Shown here: piece by piece, positions 19,349 to 27,467 of the stretch | How positions within the stretch are numbered: the first letter of the stretch is position 1 | Layout of the letters: each line of letters starts with the position of its first letter | NCBI RefSeq assembly: GCF_011064845.1 | Contig: NZ_CP049015.1 | Coordinates: 2,852,001-2,916,000, forward strand | Direction of reading: 5' to 3' | DNA length: 64,000 bases | Source: Citrobacter freundii ATCC 8090 = MTCC 1658 = NBRC 12681 | Lineage (GTDB): Bacteria > Pseudomonadota > Gammaproteobacteria > Enterobacterales > Enterobacteriaceae | Notes under the pieces: model-generated | Database searches by the model: none | What the model was told of the DNA's origin: nothing | What the model saw: only the letters and a program-made list of their open reading frames with translations | Made by a program: the position numbers and the translations under genes

Positions 19349-19933
19349 TCACTTATAGGTAAATCCTGGTGCATCTTTTTTACTGCCCCAGTAAATCGAA
19401 CGTTCAGCCATCTGCGCCACATATCGGAATATGTGATCGCCGGGATAAGCGGCCTGCTGCGATTCATCGGTATAGCGATCAGGGAAAGGACGCTGCCAGT
19501 CTTCAAAAATATTACTGATGGTGTACTGCAGGGCATTTGTCCCGCCAGCGGTCGCCCCTGTACTGGATACCCGCCCTTTGAACAGAAGATCGGCAACCTG
19601 GACAACACCGTTATCATCCATGGCCACCAGGTAGATTTCGGCATTTCTGCCCACGCATCGCTCGTTCAGCGTGGTGGCAAAGAGGGTCATATCCAGCCCC
19701 GAGAGGGTCATTTTGACCTGCGTGGGGCTTGTCGTGCTGGTTTCACTGGCATCATCAACAGAACCCATGCGCCCCATGCCGTAATATACATAGCCACCAA
19801 GAACTAACGTCCCGGTACCGGAATGCACATAGACGGTGCCAGATTCAAACTGAATATTGGCGGCGATCGCGACCGTCACCCTGTCGCGGGATAACCAGTC
19901 CACCATCGAATCAGAAAAGGGGGAATACAGCAT
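19349..19933 (-). CDS. Minor tail protein
   Basis: 194-aa protein, mostly beta-prone, between two tail genes; occupies the place of lambda gpL-type minor tail proteins or DUF2163-like distal tail proteins. Sequence landmarks are MLYSPFSDSMVDWLSRDRV at the start and FEDWQRPFPDRYTDESQQ late in the chain, the latter common in such proteins. Start overlaps the previous stop by one base. Role in building the tail tip is inferred from position. Confidence 0.7.
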   Translation of the reverse strand: MLYSPFSDSMVDWLSRDRVTVAIAANIQFESGTVYVHSGTGTLVLGGYVYYGMGRMGSVDDASETSTTSPTQVKMTLSGLDMTLFATTLNERCVGRNAEIYLVAMDDNGVVQVADLLFKGRVSSTGATAGGTNALQYTISNIFEDWQRPFPDRYTDESQQAAYPGDHIFRYVAQMAERSIYWGSKKDAPGFTYK

Positions 19934-20526
19934 TAAAATGCCTCCTCAAGCTCCAGCGTATAACTGGTAAAAACACCCGGCACACGGTTACCGGCACCCT
20001 GCTGGTTATCCTTCAGTTTGAAAATGCCGTAGGGTTTCGCGACCTCAATGGCAGCATTAGCAGGCGGAGAGCTACGCAACATCGGCGCAAATGCAATCAT
20101 TGCAGTACCGTTCGCCGCGCTCGTCACGTCGGCTGTAACCATCTTCAGCTCATCGTTAACAGTGAAATAATCGCCCTGTCTGAGCACCACCGTTCCTGGT
20201 GTCCAGCCCTTACTCTGAAGCTGGGTTCCGGTCTGATTAGCGCCATCAACAACTGGCGTTCCAGCAGGTGTTCTGCCACTTCTCCCCCAGTCACGAACTT
20301 TTACCCTGCCATACTCGCCATCGAGTGAAGCCACCAGAGCATCAATACGTCTGGATTTTTCATCTGTCAGGTTATTAAAGGTCAGGGAACAGACCCAGCG
20401 GGTACCGGGAAAGCGTGCTGTCTGCGATGAGCCATTGAAGGGGGAACGAAAGGTTTTGGTATTACTTTCTGGTCGCCAGGTCAGCGACGCGGGACAGACA
20501 TCTTCCGGCCATTCGAGTACAGCCAT
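19933..20526 (-). CDS. Minor tail protein (distal tail region)
   Basis: 197-aa protein beginning MAVLEWPEDVCPASLTW. It contains RWVCSLTFNNLTDEKSRRID (about residues 43-62), a pattern seen in gpM/distal-tail-like proteins. It is separated from the gene upstream by a 378-base gap that holds a short gene on the other strand, unlike the tight spacing in the rest of the tail operon. Confidence 0.7.
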   Translation of the reverse strand: MAVLEWPEDVCPASLTWRPESNTKTFRSPFNGSSQTARFPGTRWVCSLTFNNLTDEKSRRIDALVASLDGEYGRVKVRDWGRSGRTPAGTPVVDGANQTGTQLQSKGWTPGTVVLRQGDYFTVNDELKMVTADVTSAANGTAMIAFAPMLRSSPPANAAIEVAKPYGIFKLKDNQQGAGNRVPGVFTSYTLELEEAF

Positions 20527-20691
20527 AGATTCTCCTGCATTATTCTGCGCACGGCGGCGCTACTGATCATTTGTCAGGATGTTACTGATTTACATACCTG
20601 GTTATGGTTGTTACTCAGCCCGTCAGTGGTGGGACACTGACGCACTCAGATTAAGGAGGGATAGCTGATTACCTCTGGATAAGGAAATAAA

Positions 20692-20916
20692 ATGAAGTTT
20701 TACCTGTCTAAAGTGCAACTGCTACACATTGGAATGCCAGGTGATTACGAACCAGAAGCCGGGGATCCAAATGTCAGATTTACCGTTTATGGTGAGCACG
20801 GAGAAAGCATCACCAATCATATATATATTAAGGATGCGAAGAGTCGCACTCTCGTGGATCTTGAAAAAGAAGTTAATCAGTACCTCAATGGATTATATTC
20901 CGCCTCAGTCAAGTAA
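20692..20916 (+). CDS. Small protein encoded against the tail operon
   Basis: 74-aa hypothetical protein on the plus strand, opposite to all the surrounding late genes. AAGGAAATAAA precedes the ATG. Sequence MKFYLSKVQLLHIGMPG onward shows a mixed alpha/beta pattern without membrane segments or known motifs. It overlaps the end of the next minus-strand gene by 12 bases. Region 20527-20691 upstream would have to hold its promoter; I see no strong one. Probably a moron. Confidence 0.6.
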   Translation: MKFYLSKVQLLHIGMPGDYEPEAGDPNVRFTVYGEHGESITNHIYIKDAKSRTLVDLEKEVNQYLNGLYSASVK

Positions 20917-21264
20917 TCGGCGTAGTGGTCCACGAGAAATAAAGTCTTGATGTATTTGTTTCATAGCCGCCTCCGCACCAGCAGTAGCGGCTTTCTCCAT
21001 TGCCTGGCGTAATTTATCTGATTCGCTTACAGGGGAACTAAAACAGTTAATAACAATAACCCCTCCCCCTTTAAGATGAACAGTAATACCGCCATCTGCT
21101 AATGTAACTTTGTCGCCCCGCTCCTGAAGTCCATTATCATTAACTTTCAGTTGCTGTCGAACAGAAGCACTGAGTTCATCAATCGCGCAGTTAATCTCAT
21201 TATTGACCTGGCGCATACGCAAAAGCGACTTTTCCAGCACTTCAACACGTTGTTCTAAAGTCAT
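20905..21264 (-). CDS. Small tail-region protein sharing the tape measure C-terminus
   Basis: 119-aa protein. Residues 1-50 predict a coiled coil (MTLEQRVEVLEKSLLRMRQV); the C-terminus QIHQDFISRGPLRRLLD resembles that of the tape measure protein upstream (QDILQDFSNRGQARRLLGV), and the Ala-rich helix before it is also shared. It lies 45 bases after the tape measure stop. It could be a tape measure partner or a derived copy of its C-terminal segment. No established name. Confidence 0.65.
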   Translation of the reverse strand: MTLEQRVEVLEKSLLRMRQVNNEINCAIDELSASVRQQLKVNDNGLQERGDKVTLADGGITVHLKGGGVIVINCFSSPVSESDKLRQAMEKAATAGAEAAMKQIHQDFISRGPLRRLLD

Positions 21265-21309
21265 AACTTTCTCCCGCCTTTCGGCTGATTAAATTAAGAA
21301 TGCAGGCCA

Positions 21310-23784
21310 TTACACGCCTAACAAACGACGTGCCTGCCCTCGATTGGAAAAGTCCTGCAAGATATCTTGCCGCGCCTGTTTAGCGCCGTCATTGGCCCCT
21401 TGACGGGCGGCTTCCTGCATAGCCTGCTTCAGTGCCGCATCTCCGTTACCAGAAATAGAGAAATGCTGCTGAATGGTTTGCTGGAGCTGAGCACCACCAC
21501 CGCCAACAGAAGAAACCGTGTCATCCACCATTCGAACACCGAGGTTACCGTCAGCAGTACGCGTCAGGGGCATAATCGCTTCATGGCCAGCCTCACCCAT
21601 AAGCCCCGCACCTTTGGCGAAAGCAAACATCGTAGGGCTATTCACTACACCATTACGGAAACGACTAAGATCAGGCGAATCCATTACACCACCCTTAGCG
21701 AATTTCAATTGAGATGCTGCGCCTGTGTAAGCCCCAGACGGTGTTGCCCCGCCAGCGGATGCTGCGCCAGCCACTGAACTACCAAACATCCCACCCAGTG
21801 AACCAAACCAACCGCTATCACCAGCCGATTTAAGCGTGTTGACCATAATTGCCCTGAGCAAGACTTTCTGCAGCTCATTCAACACACTGTTCGCCCAACT
21901 TGCCCAGTCAGCTTTATTACCACTGAGGGCATCAGCCATGTTATCCACCAGGCCATCAAGGGTGTTACCGACTAAATCTGATACCTGAGTGTAATAATCG
22001 CTGGAAGTGTCTACCCAGTTAGCCAGACCATTCTGAGCCCCTGCCAGCCAGTTTCCCTGTAACTCATCCAGTTGGTCATAATGAGAACGGTATTTATCGA
22101 GTCGCTCAGCAAGCGCTTTGTCCAGTTCCTGGTTATAGCGGTCATAATCCTCCTGGTTAGCAATATCTCCGCTTTGATATCTCCTCTGTAAATCCTCCCG
22201 CTTCTCAAGGAATTCACGCTCAGTATTAAGCTGTTCGCGCATCCTTTCACGGGCTTTATCACCCAGACCCGCGCCAATAACATCAGCATCAAGAGAGGCG
22301 GCAACATTAGCATTTTCACGCTGTAGGTTTGAAATGTACTCCGCGAGTTTTAAATTTTCCTCATTTGCTTTTTTTACTGCATTGAGGCGATCAACCTCTG
22401 TTGCCAACTGCTCGAGCCGTTGCTTCTGACTTTCATTCAGGCCAGTTAACTTCCCACTGACGATATCAAACTGTAGCTTCTGCTGCTCCGTAACTTCCGC
22501 TGTTTTTTTCCCAGTGGTATCAATGAGGTTTATCTGACGGAGATAACTTGTCTCCATAGATTTAAATGATGACTCAAGTTTTTTTGCAGTAGAATCTGGT
22601 TTCTCCTTCCCATTTGATTCACCGGGATTTTTATTATAATTTTTTGGTTTATCATTTATATTCCCAGCGAATGCTGGAGTAAGAGGAAGATTATTCGCAG
22701 TTTCGATAATTAAAAGTCTTTGTCTTAATTGGTCTCTTTCTTTCCTTTTCCCATTTGTATCCATACCAATTCTGTTAAAGCTTGCAGCGAACCCCTCATC
22801 TTCAAGATCAGCTGTAAGATTTCGTATTCTACGTTCAATTTCTTCTTTAGAAGCATTTTCTCCAACAGGAGTACCACCTTTGTAAAGGTCAATGAGTTTT
22901 CCTGCTTCCGCCCCAACCTTAACAAGCCAGGTGGCAAGGTCAACCACACCGCCAACAAGATCGGTGATACCTTTAATAACCTCAGGGTCTTTAAAAACAT
23001 CCCCCATGTCGCTAATTGATTTCTGCAAGTTTGAAAGGTCTACCTTTGCTAATCCAGTTGCTAATTCAATCTTAACCCCATTAATTTGCGTTTCCATATC
23101 TTCAAAAATTGAATTAACTTTAACGAGGTTTTCTATATCAGCATCATCAGGTGCCACGCCAAAATCTTTTGCAGCCTTAAGGTATTTTTGTAATTTATCA
23201 CCCCCCTGTTCAAGCAAAGGAAGCAATTTAGAAAGGTCGTTACCAAGGCTTTCAAGAATCGTGGTCTTTTCAGCGTTTGTTTTAATATTTCCAAGCGCAT
23301 TGCTGATTGCTATCAATTGTTTATCTGGGGATTCACCCGCTAACTTCTTAGCTGACAATCCAAGAGCATCTAGCGCGTCTACAGCTTCGCCAGACTTGTT
23401 AAGGACGGCATCACCAATTTTGTCGCCAATATCTTTAAAAATATCAGCCATCTGATCGCCAGAAACACCAGCTTTTTGCGCGGCATATTGCCAAGAAAGT
23501 AATGACTGAGTAGACATGTTAAGTGATTTTGCCCAGCGATCAGACTCAGTAATCTGTTTTGAAGTATTTTTAAGGAGGTTATAACCCGCCACACCAACGC
23601 TAAGTGCTGCGGCACTTGCCGCTGTAGCAAAGCCTGTAAACGCTACCGCCGCCGCCTTCGCATCATCCTTAACTTGTTTACGCCATTTTTGAGATGCTCT
23701 TTCAGCCTGACTAAGACCAGAGACAAAACCACCAACTTTCGCTACAAGGTCAATTGTCAGCGTGCCAAGTGACTTTCCAGCCAT
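21310..23784 (-). CDS. Tail tape measure protein
   Basis: 824-aa protein that sets tail length and is ejected with DNA. It starts MAGKSLGTLTIDLVAKVGGF, a usual opening for tape measures. There is an Ala-rich hydrophobic segment (about 45-65), long helical and coiled-coil stretches (about 360-560, rich in Lys, Glu and Gln), and a conserved C-terminal region ending SNRGQARRLLGV. It directly follows the tail assembly chaperones in operon order, apart from an inserted moron. Confidence 0.92.
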   Translation of the reverse strand: MAGKSLGTLTIDLVAKVGGFVSGLSQAERASQKWRKQVKDDAKAAAVAFTGFATAASAAALSVGVAGYNLLKNTSKQITESDRWAKSLNMSTQSLLSWQYAAQKAGVSGDQMADIFKDIGDKIGDAVLNKSGEAVDALDALGLSAKKLAGESPDKQLIAISNALGNIKTNAEKTTILESLGNDLSKLLPLLEQGGDKLQKYLKAAKDFGVAPDDADIENLVKVNSIFEDMETQINGVKIELATGLAKVDLSNLQKSISDMGDVFKDPEVIKGITDLVGGVVDLATWLVKVGAEAGKLIDLYKGGTPVGENASKEEIERRIRNLTADLEDEGFAASFNRIGMDTNGKRKERDQLRQRLLIIETANNLPLTPAFAGNINDKPKNYNKNPGESNGKEKPDSTAKKLESSFKSMETSYLRQINLIDTTGKKTAEVTEQQKLQFDIVSGKLTGLNESQKQRLEQLATEVDRLNAVKKANEENLKLAEYISNLQRENANVAASLDADVIGAGLGDKARERMREQLNTEREFLEKREDLQRRYQSGDIANQEDYDRYNQELDKALAERLDKYRSHYDQLDELQGNWLAGAQNGLANWVDTSSDYYTQVSDLVGNTLDGLVDNMADALSGNKADWASWANSVLNELQKVLLRAIMVNTLKSAGDSGWFGSLGGMFGSSVAGAASAGGATPSGAYTGAASQLKFAKGGVMDSPDLSRFRNGVVNSPTMFAFAKGAGLMGEAGHEAIMPLTRTADGNLGVRMVDDTVSSVGGGGAQLQQTIQQHFSISGNGDAALKQAMQEAARQGANDGAKQARQDILQDFSNRGQARRLLGV

Positions 23785-23805
23785 TGCCCCTCCTTAAAAC
23801 GCAAA

Positions 23806-23823
23806 AACCCGCTTGCGCGGGTT
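23806..23823 (-). terminator. Terminator of the 125-aa secreted protein gene
   Basis: On the minus strand AACCCGC and GCGGGTT pair around a 4-base loop and are followed by TTTTTGCGTTTT. It lies between the moron at 23843 and the tape measure start, so it insulates the moron from the tail operon. Confidence 0.8.
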
Positions 23824-23842
23824 ATATATAGTGATGTTGGTG

Positions 23843-24220
23843 TTAGAATTTCGCCGTGTTTGGTGACTTAATTATTTTGCAACTTGTCTTAGTAATCATA
23901 GTGTCATTGAAAGTTAAGCTGTATACCTCTCGTTTGAACTCAAGGGTTGAGCGATCAACGGAATAATTACGCTTCCAGTTTTTTTCATCCCTTCTCCAGG
24001 TAACTTTACTTGGTCCGAAGGAGGCTGGAGCAGTAAAATTCAAGCCTTCTCCACCAAAAGAAGTCTGCAATGATGCTGTGCCATTAGGTTGATCAAGCAC
24101 TACGACCAAGTCTTTTGCCCTTTCATCAAAATTTGGACATTCCAGATATATGACCTTAGAGGCAGAGTATGTGATTGTAGAAACAAGCATCAAAGATAAT
24201 GCGGTTAGAGCTTTAATCAT
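23843..24220 (-). CDS. Secreted small protein, probable moron
   Basis: 125-aa protein with a clear Sec signal peptide (MIKALTALSLMLVSTITYSA, cleavage near residue 20). The mature part is about 105 aa, beta-prone, with two Cys (in LECPNFDER and KTSCKIIKS) that could form a disulfide in the periplasm. It interrupts the tail operon between the chaperone and the tape measure. It has its own upstream gap with an inverted repeat and its own terminator, the pattern of a gene expressed from the lysogen. No family recognised; an envelope or superinfection role is a guess. Confidence 0.75.
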   Translation of the reverse strand: MIKALTALSLMLVSTITYSASKVIYLECPNFDERAKDLVVVLDQPNGTASLQTSFGGEGLNFTAPASFGPSKVTWRRDEKNWKRNYSVDRSTLEFKREVYSLTFNDTMITKTSCKIIKSPNTAKF

Positions 24221-24291
24221 AATTGTCTTCCTTGTTTACCATCTTTAAATGTTGAGACGAGAAACAAATTAACTGATGGTAATTCAGAAAA

Positions 24292-24959
24292 CTACCCCCA
24301 CGTCCTCATCGCTTCCTGCAGGCTGATTGGTTCGTTAGCGGCAACGCGCTCTACAGCTGCTATGTGAGGAGCGAAATCAGCAATGCTGAATGCCGGTGTG
24401 TTTGAACCGCGATTCACATTAGCCAGCACAGAAGAAATCAGCGCTGCGCCCCATTCCGTCCGCATCATAGGGTTCAGGCTTCCGTATTTTTGACGATACT
24501 GAACCCACTGCTGGAACTCAAGGAAGCTAAGGCGTTCCTGCGCTTCTGAAATGGTACGTCCCCCAATCCCGTTAAGGACTAGTTCGCACCAGATTTCGTC
24601 TTCTGCGCTGAGTCCGTCTTTCCCAGATCGTTAACTTCCTGAATGGCCACCAGCAAAGCCACTGTAAGATTCCCATCCAGTGCTCCACGTTCCGGATCAG
24701 CCTCACCAGTTACATCAGCTACGGTAAACACCTGATGCCCGTCTTCGTCACAGATTGAAGCCGCAATACGACCAGCAACGCCATCAATCTTGCCTAGCCC
24801 GGCGAGAACGTCAGACGTAGCAGTGTGATAACCCAAAGGGCGAACATAAGTTGTGGCAATGTGTTCTTCCCCGTCAGCACCTTTCCATTTAATTTCTTTC
24901 TCAACAGGACGACCTGTAAAAGCACCTGTTTTCTTCAGCGTATCAAGAGTAAGTTTCAT
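24292..24959 (-). CDS. Tail assembly chaperone G-T fusion by -1 frameshift
   Basis: If ribosomes slip back one base at GGGAAAG (24618-24624), the G-like protein continues as DGLSAEDEIWCELVLNGIGG and on to a stop at 24292-24294, adding about 110 residues of phage tail T-type sequence (…EAMRTWG). The extension has no start codon of its own and keeps coding character, as in lambda gpG-T. The fusion bridges tail tube and tape measure during assembly and is absent from the virion in lambda. Confidence 0.85.
24579..24959 (-). CDS. Tail assembly chaperone G-like
   Basis: Unshifted product, about 126 aa, starting MKLTLDTLKKTGAF and ending SAQKTKSGAN. It occupies the lambda gpG place between tail tube and tape measure. 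An in-frame ATG seven codons upstream (24980) is an alternative start. The frameshift site lies about 12 codons before the stop. The hairpin at 24988-25005 lies just upstream of the start. Confidence 0.85.
   Translation of the reverse strand: MKLTLDTLKKTGAFTGRPVEKEIKWKGADGEEHIATTYVRPLGYHTATSDVLAGLGKIDGVAGRIAASICDEDGHQVFTVADVTGEADPERGALDGNLTVALLVAIQEVNDLGKTDSAQKTKSGAN
24618..24624 (-). promoter_or_regulatory. Programmed -1 frameshift site GGGAAAG
   Basis: In the zero frame the bases read G GGA AAG, the same heptamer lambda uses for gpG-T. It fits X-XXY-YYZ with tandem slippage to GGG AAA. Downstream the -1 frame stays open for about 325 bases with T-like protein, while the zero frame stops after 12 codons. 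Confidence 0.85.
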
Positions 24960-24987
24960 GTCGTTTTCCGGTATAAACATCGATGGT

Positions 24988-25005
24988 GCGGGGAATGATC
25001 CCCGC
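24988..25005. repeat. Hairpin between the tail tube and chaperone genes
   Basis: GCGGGGA and TCCCCGC pair around ATGA, seven bases after the tail tube stop. No T run follows on the minus strand, so it is more likely an RNA-stability or attenuation element than a terminator. Confidence 0.55.
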
Positions 25006-25011
25006 GTTTAA

Positions 25012-25503
25012 TTAACTGCCTGGCTGTTCTTTCGGAATCCATGCCCCCTGGCCGGAGCGCTGAATGGTGGCAGACGTCTGCACGACGGTATTACCCTGGA
25101 AGTCAAACGGGAAGTCGGATACATAACCTTTGAACACGTACCAGGTACGATCTGAAGGCAGAGTCAGACCATCAACAGACCCCTCAGAGCTCCCGATTGT
25201 TGGTTTAGATTCTCCATCAGCCCATCCGATCGCAAACGTTACGTCGCTTTGATCGTTGGACTCAGCCATATTACTGAGCATCAAATGGCTGGCATTTGCT
25301 GGATCAGCGTTCAGAGTGGCCGTTGCCTGTCCTGGTGTACGTAAACCCTTTTTATATTTTCGGGTGTTGCGTTCACTGAGGCACGTATCATCAATCTGAT
25401 CCGCTGGGCTGCCGCCTGGTGAGAATGCCGTAATACATTCGATTTCGCTCACGACACCATTCGCGAGCACAAAAAGTTGAGTGCCTTGAGTCACTACTGA
25501 CAT
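25012..25503 (-). CDS. Major tail tube protein
   Basis: 163-aa protein starting [16 protein letters not shown], placed between tail terminator and chaperone genes as in HK97-type phages. It contains [18 protein letters not shown], a loop pattern seen in phage tail tube proteins, and ends [13 protein letters not shown]. The ATG at 25503 is chosen over one two codons upstream because GGAG then lies at the proper distance. Forms the hexameric rings of the tail tube. Confidence 0.85.
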   Translation of the reverse strand: MSVVTQGTQLFVLANGVVSEIECITAFSPGGSPADQIDDTCLSERNTRKYKKGLRTPGQATATLNADPANASHLMLSNMAESNDQSDVTFAIGWADGESKPTIGSSEGSVDGLTLPSDRTWYVFKGYVSDFPFDFQGNTVVQTSATIQRSGQGAWIPKEQPGS

Positions 25504-25525
25504 AGTCATCTCCGGATATAAAAAA

Positions 25526-25542
25526 ACCGGCTTATAGCCGGT
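25526..25542 (-). terminator. Intrinsic terminator ahead of the tail tube gene
   Basis: ACCGGCT and AGCCGGT pair around three bases and on the minus strand lead into seven T residues. It sits inside the late operon between the tail terminator and tail tube genes, so it must be read through by antiterminated polymerase or the tube has its own promoter. Confidence 0.75.
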
Positions 25543-25562
25543 GTGATGTGAGTGGTTTTGAG

Positions 25563-25928
25563 TTATCGGTTGACCAGCCAGTCAACGTCGAATGAATAGC
25601 GGTATTTGAGGGTTACCGGGTCTCTGCCCTGCGCATCCCAGCGGGTAATGTAAGCCTTGCGCTGAATGACATCGCGTAATGCCCGCGCCACAGCAAGAGC
25701 ATCTTCATCGGTGTCACCGTACACATCCACCTGAATGGAATAACGGTCGATGTCAGGGTTCTGACTCAGGTAATTTTCAGGTTCACCGCCCACGTTCTGC
25801 CAGACTGCGTAGGGGTACACCAGAACATCATCAAGCATGCCAAACGGATAAAGCCTTACCGGGTGAGCACCGAGCAACTCTTTTACTTTCGGGTCTGTCG
25901 AACAGACGGCAAAAACTGGTGCAATCAT
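25563..25928 (-). CDS. Tail terminator protein (DUF3168-like)
   Basis: 121-aa protein capping the tail tube and joining it to the head. [20 protein letters not shown] followed by [19 protein letters not shown] is the DUF3168/gpU-type pattern. Starts inside the end of the preceding gene (ATGA overlap). Position between the gp10-like protein and tail tube agrees. Confidence 0.85.
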   Translation of the reverse strand: MIAPVFAVCSTDPKVKELLGAHPVRLYPFGMLDDVLVYPYAVWQNVGGEPENYLSQNPDIDRYSIQVDVYGDTDEDALAVARALRDVIQRKAYITRWDAQGRDPVTLKYRYSFDVDWLVNR

Positions 25929-26464
25929 GCTGTTGTTCCTTTTTTGGCGGCACGCCTTACTGCGCGATCGATAGCTTTCTCCATTTCTTCTGCGAAAACG
26001 CTTATTACTGCGGTGTCAACACCATTCATCGCCGGTCGCAATACAGGCTTTGCGGCGGCATTTTCGGTTCCAAACTCGAGAAAACGCCAGTACCAGGTAT
26101 CGCCGCCAGGATTGCTTTTATCACCCAGTGTTCTGAACGTTTTCCCAGCCCTGCCTTTCCTGACATTAGCCTTTGTATTTGCATACTGACTGGCGCCGCC
26201 CATTACCCCAACACGAAATGCCAGATCACCCGTCCTGCGGAATTGTTTGCTGCTGAAGCTGGCGACGATATTTTTATATATCGCCTCTTTGGTGAGGGGG
26301 TCATCAACTCTGGCTGCGTTACTTCTGGCGCGATCCCTGATTATATTCGCAGCCTTACGCAGCGCAGAACGACCAGCTTTATTTCGGGTAACTTCGGAGA
26401 CAGCCTCCATTTTTCCAAGCAGTGACTCGAGTCCTTTAAGGTTTACTTCAACGCCATCAGCCAT
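25925..26464 (-). CDS. HK97 gp10-like head-tail protein
   Basis: 179-aa protein of the HK97 gp10 family, probably a neck or tail-completion protein. Starts MADGVEVNLKGLESLLGKM and has NKAGRSALRKAANIIRDRAR, the family's N-terminal helix pair, and a basic C-terminus. Overlaps both neighbours by a few bases, consistent with coupled translation in the neck gene cluster. Confidence 0.87.
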   Translation of the reverse strand: MADGVEVNLKGLESLLGKMEAVSEVTRNKAGRSALRKAANIIRDRARSNAARVDDPLTKEAIYKNIVASFSSKQFRRTGDLAFRVGVMGGASQYANTKANVRKGRAGKTFRTLGDKSNPGGDTWYWRFLEFGTENAAAKPVLRPAMNGVDTAVISVFAEEMEKAIDRAVRRAAKKGTTA

Positions 26465-26789
26465 CGTTTACCCCCTCTGAACAAGGAAGCGTAAGATATT
26501 CACGCCCGCTTTTCGGATCGGGCAAAACACCTTCGATATTGTAGATGCCACCACGAAAAAGAATACGGTGCTTTCGGGTAATACCTGCACGGTAACGAAT
26601 CGTTATGCGCGTTGTTATTTCGCCCTGTGATGCCTGGGCCGCTATAAACTCTCGTGCTGATAAGGGGGATATTTCGGCCCAGATAGTTGCGATATCGCGC
26701 CAGGTATTAATTACAGCTCCCGTTGTAGGGTTCTGTTCTTTTACCGGCTCCTGCAGGATAACCCTGTGACGCAATTTCCCGGCTTGCAT
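26457..26789 (-). CDS. Phage head closure (head-tail joining) protein
   Basis: 110-aa protein. MQAGKLRHRVILQEPVKEQN and later WRDIATIWAEISPLSAREF are hallmarks of the phage head-tail joining family (SPP1 gp16/HK97-type stopper). It overlaps the gp10-like gene by 8 bases and follows a small coiled-coil gene by one base. Confidence 0.9.
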   Translation of the reverse strand: MQAGKLRHRVILQEPVKEQNPTTGAVINTWRDIATIWAEISPLSAREFIAAQASQGEITTRITIRYRAGITRKHRILFRGGIYNIEGVLPDPKSGREYLTLPCSEGVNDG

Positions 26790-26790
26790 A

Positions 26791-27003
26791 TCACCCCCTC
26801 GGTCTTTGACTCAAGTAAACTGGTCGCTCATCGCCTAATGAAGTAGTATCAATTTCTTCATTTTCGGCCAGTGACTGGATAATGACATCACACAGAGCTG
26901 CGTTTGATTCAGCCAGGCGGCTTATCACTTCCGTCTGTTCTCTCTGAGCTGCGGTCTGTTCCCGCAGCGCCTCTATCAGTTCGTTTGCCAGTTGTTCGTT
27001 CAT
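26791..27003 (-). CDS. Small helical protein in the neck cluster
   Basis: 70-aa protein with a long predicted helix in residues 1-50 (MNEQLANELIEALREQTAAQ), likely a coiled coil. Such proteins are common between connector and closure genes in HK97-like prophages but have no assigned role. A 69-base gap upstream has no feature I can name. Confidence 0.7.
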   Translation of the reverse strand: MNEQLANELIEALREQTAAQREQTEVISRLAESNAALCDVIIQSLAENEEIDTTSLGDERPVYLSQRPRG

Positions 27004-27072
27004 AAGCTATTTTCGCCCACTTTTTTATCCACTCGCGCCGCTGAGCGCACCCGGAACATGACATGAACTACC

Positions 27073-27390
27073 TCACAGAGGGATAAATTGATAGGGTTCA
27101 AGCAACGAGGTAAAGCCAAAAGGGATGCTCATTTTGGCAACATCAGATGCCTCTTCCCTGCTGTTAAACCAGTGCCCGACCAGCAACATCAGCGCCAGCA
27201 GAATATCATCGGCAATCTTTAGTCCATCGGGATCGGTATCAGGTACATCGCCTTCATACAATTTACGGTTGATGTAATTCTCTGCCTTTCGCGTAGCAGC
27301 GCCGTAGTAGAGCAACAGCATTTCATCTTCCGCTGTATCTTCAGCATCGATCCGACACTGCGCCCTTAGCTTCTCAATCGTTGTGCTCAT
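27073..27390 (-). CDS. Head-tail connector protein (gp6-like)
   Basis: 105-aa protein of the HK97 gp6-type adaptor family, which rings the portal. Start MSTTIEKLRAQCRID is chosen because the upstream extension is not conserved in type. Contains YYGAATRKAENYINRKLY and a C-terminal RE(E)ASDVAKMSIPFGFTSLLEPY, typical of the family. Lies after the capsid gene with a terminator-like hairpin between. Confidence 0.87.
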   Translation of the reverse strand: MSTTIEKLRAQCRIDAEDTAEDEMLLLYYGAATRKAENYINRKLYEGDVPDTDPDGLKIADDILLALMLLVGHWFNSREEASDVAKMSIPFGFTSLLEPYQFIPL

Positions 27391-27430
27391 AGCTTTTCCC
27401 TGGCCCGCAGCGAACTGCGGGCACAAAAAA

Positions 27431-27444
27431 ACCGCCGTAGCGGT
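27431..27444 (-). terminator. Intrinsic terminator after the capsid gene
   Basis: On the minus strand ACCGC and GCGGT pair around four bases and run into TTTTTTT. It lies between the major capsid and connector genes, where lowering read-through would keep capsid mRNA in excess. Confidence 0.7.
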
Positions 27445-27467
27445 GGAGTTTACTGCTGATGACTTTC

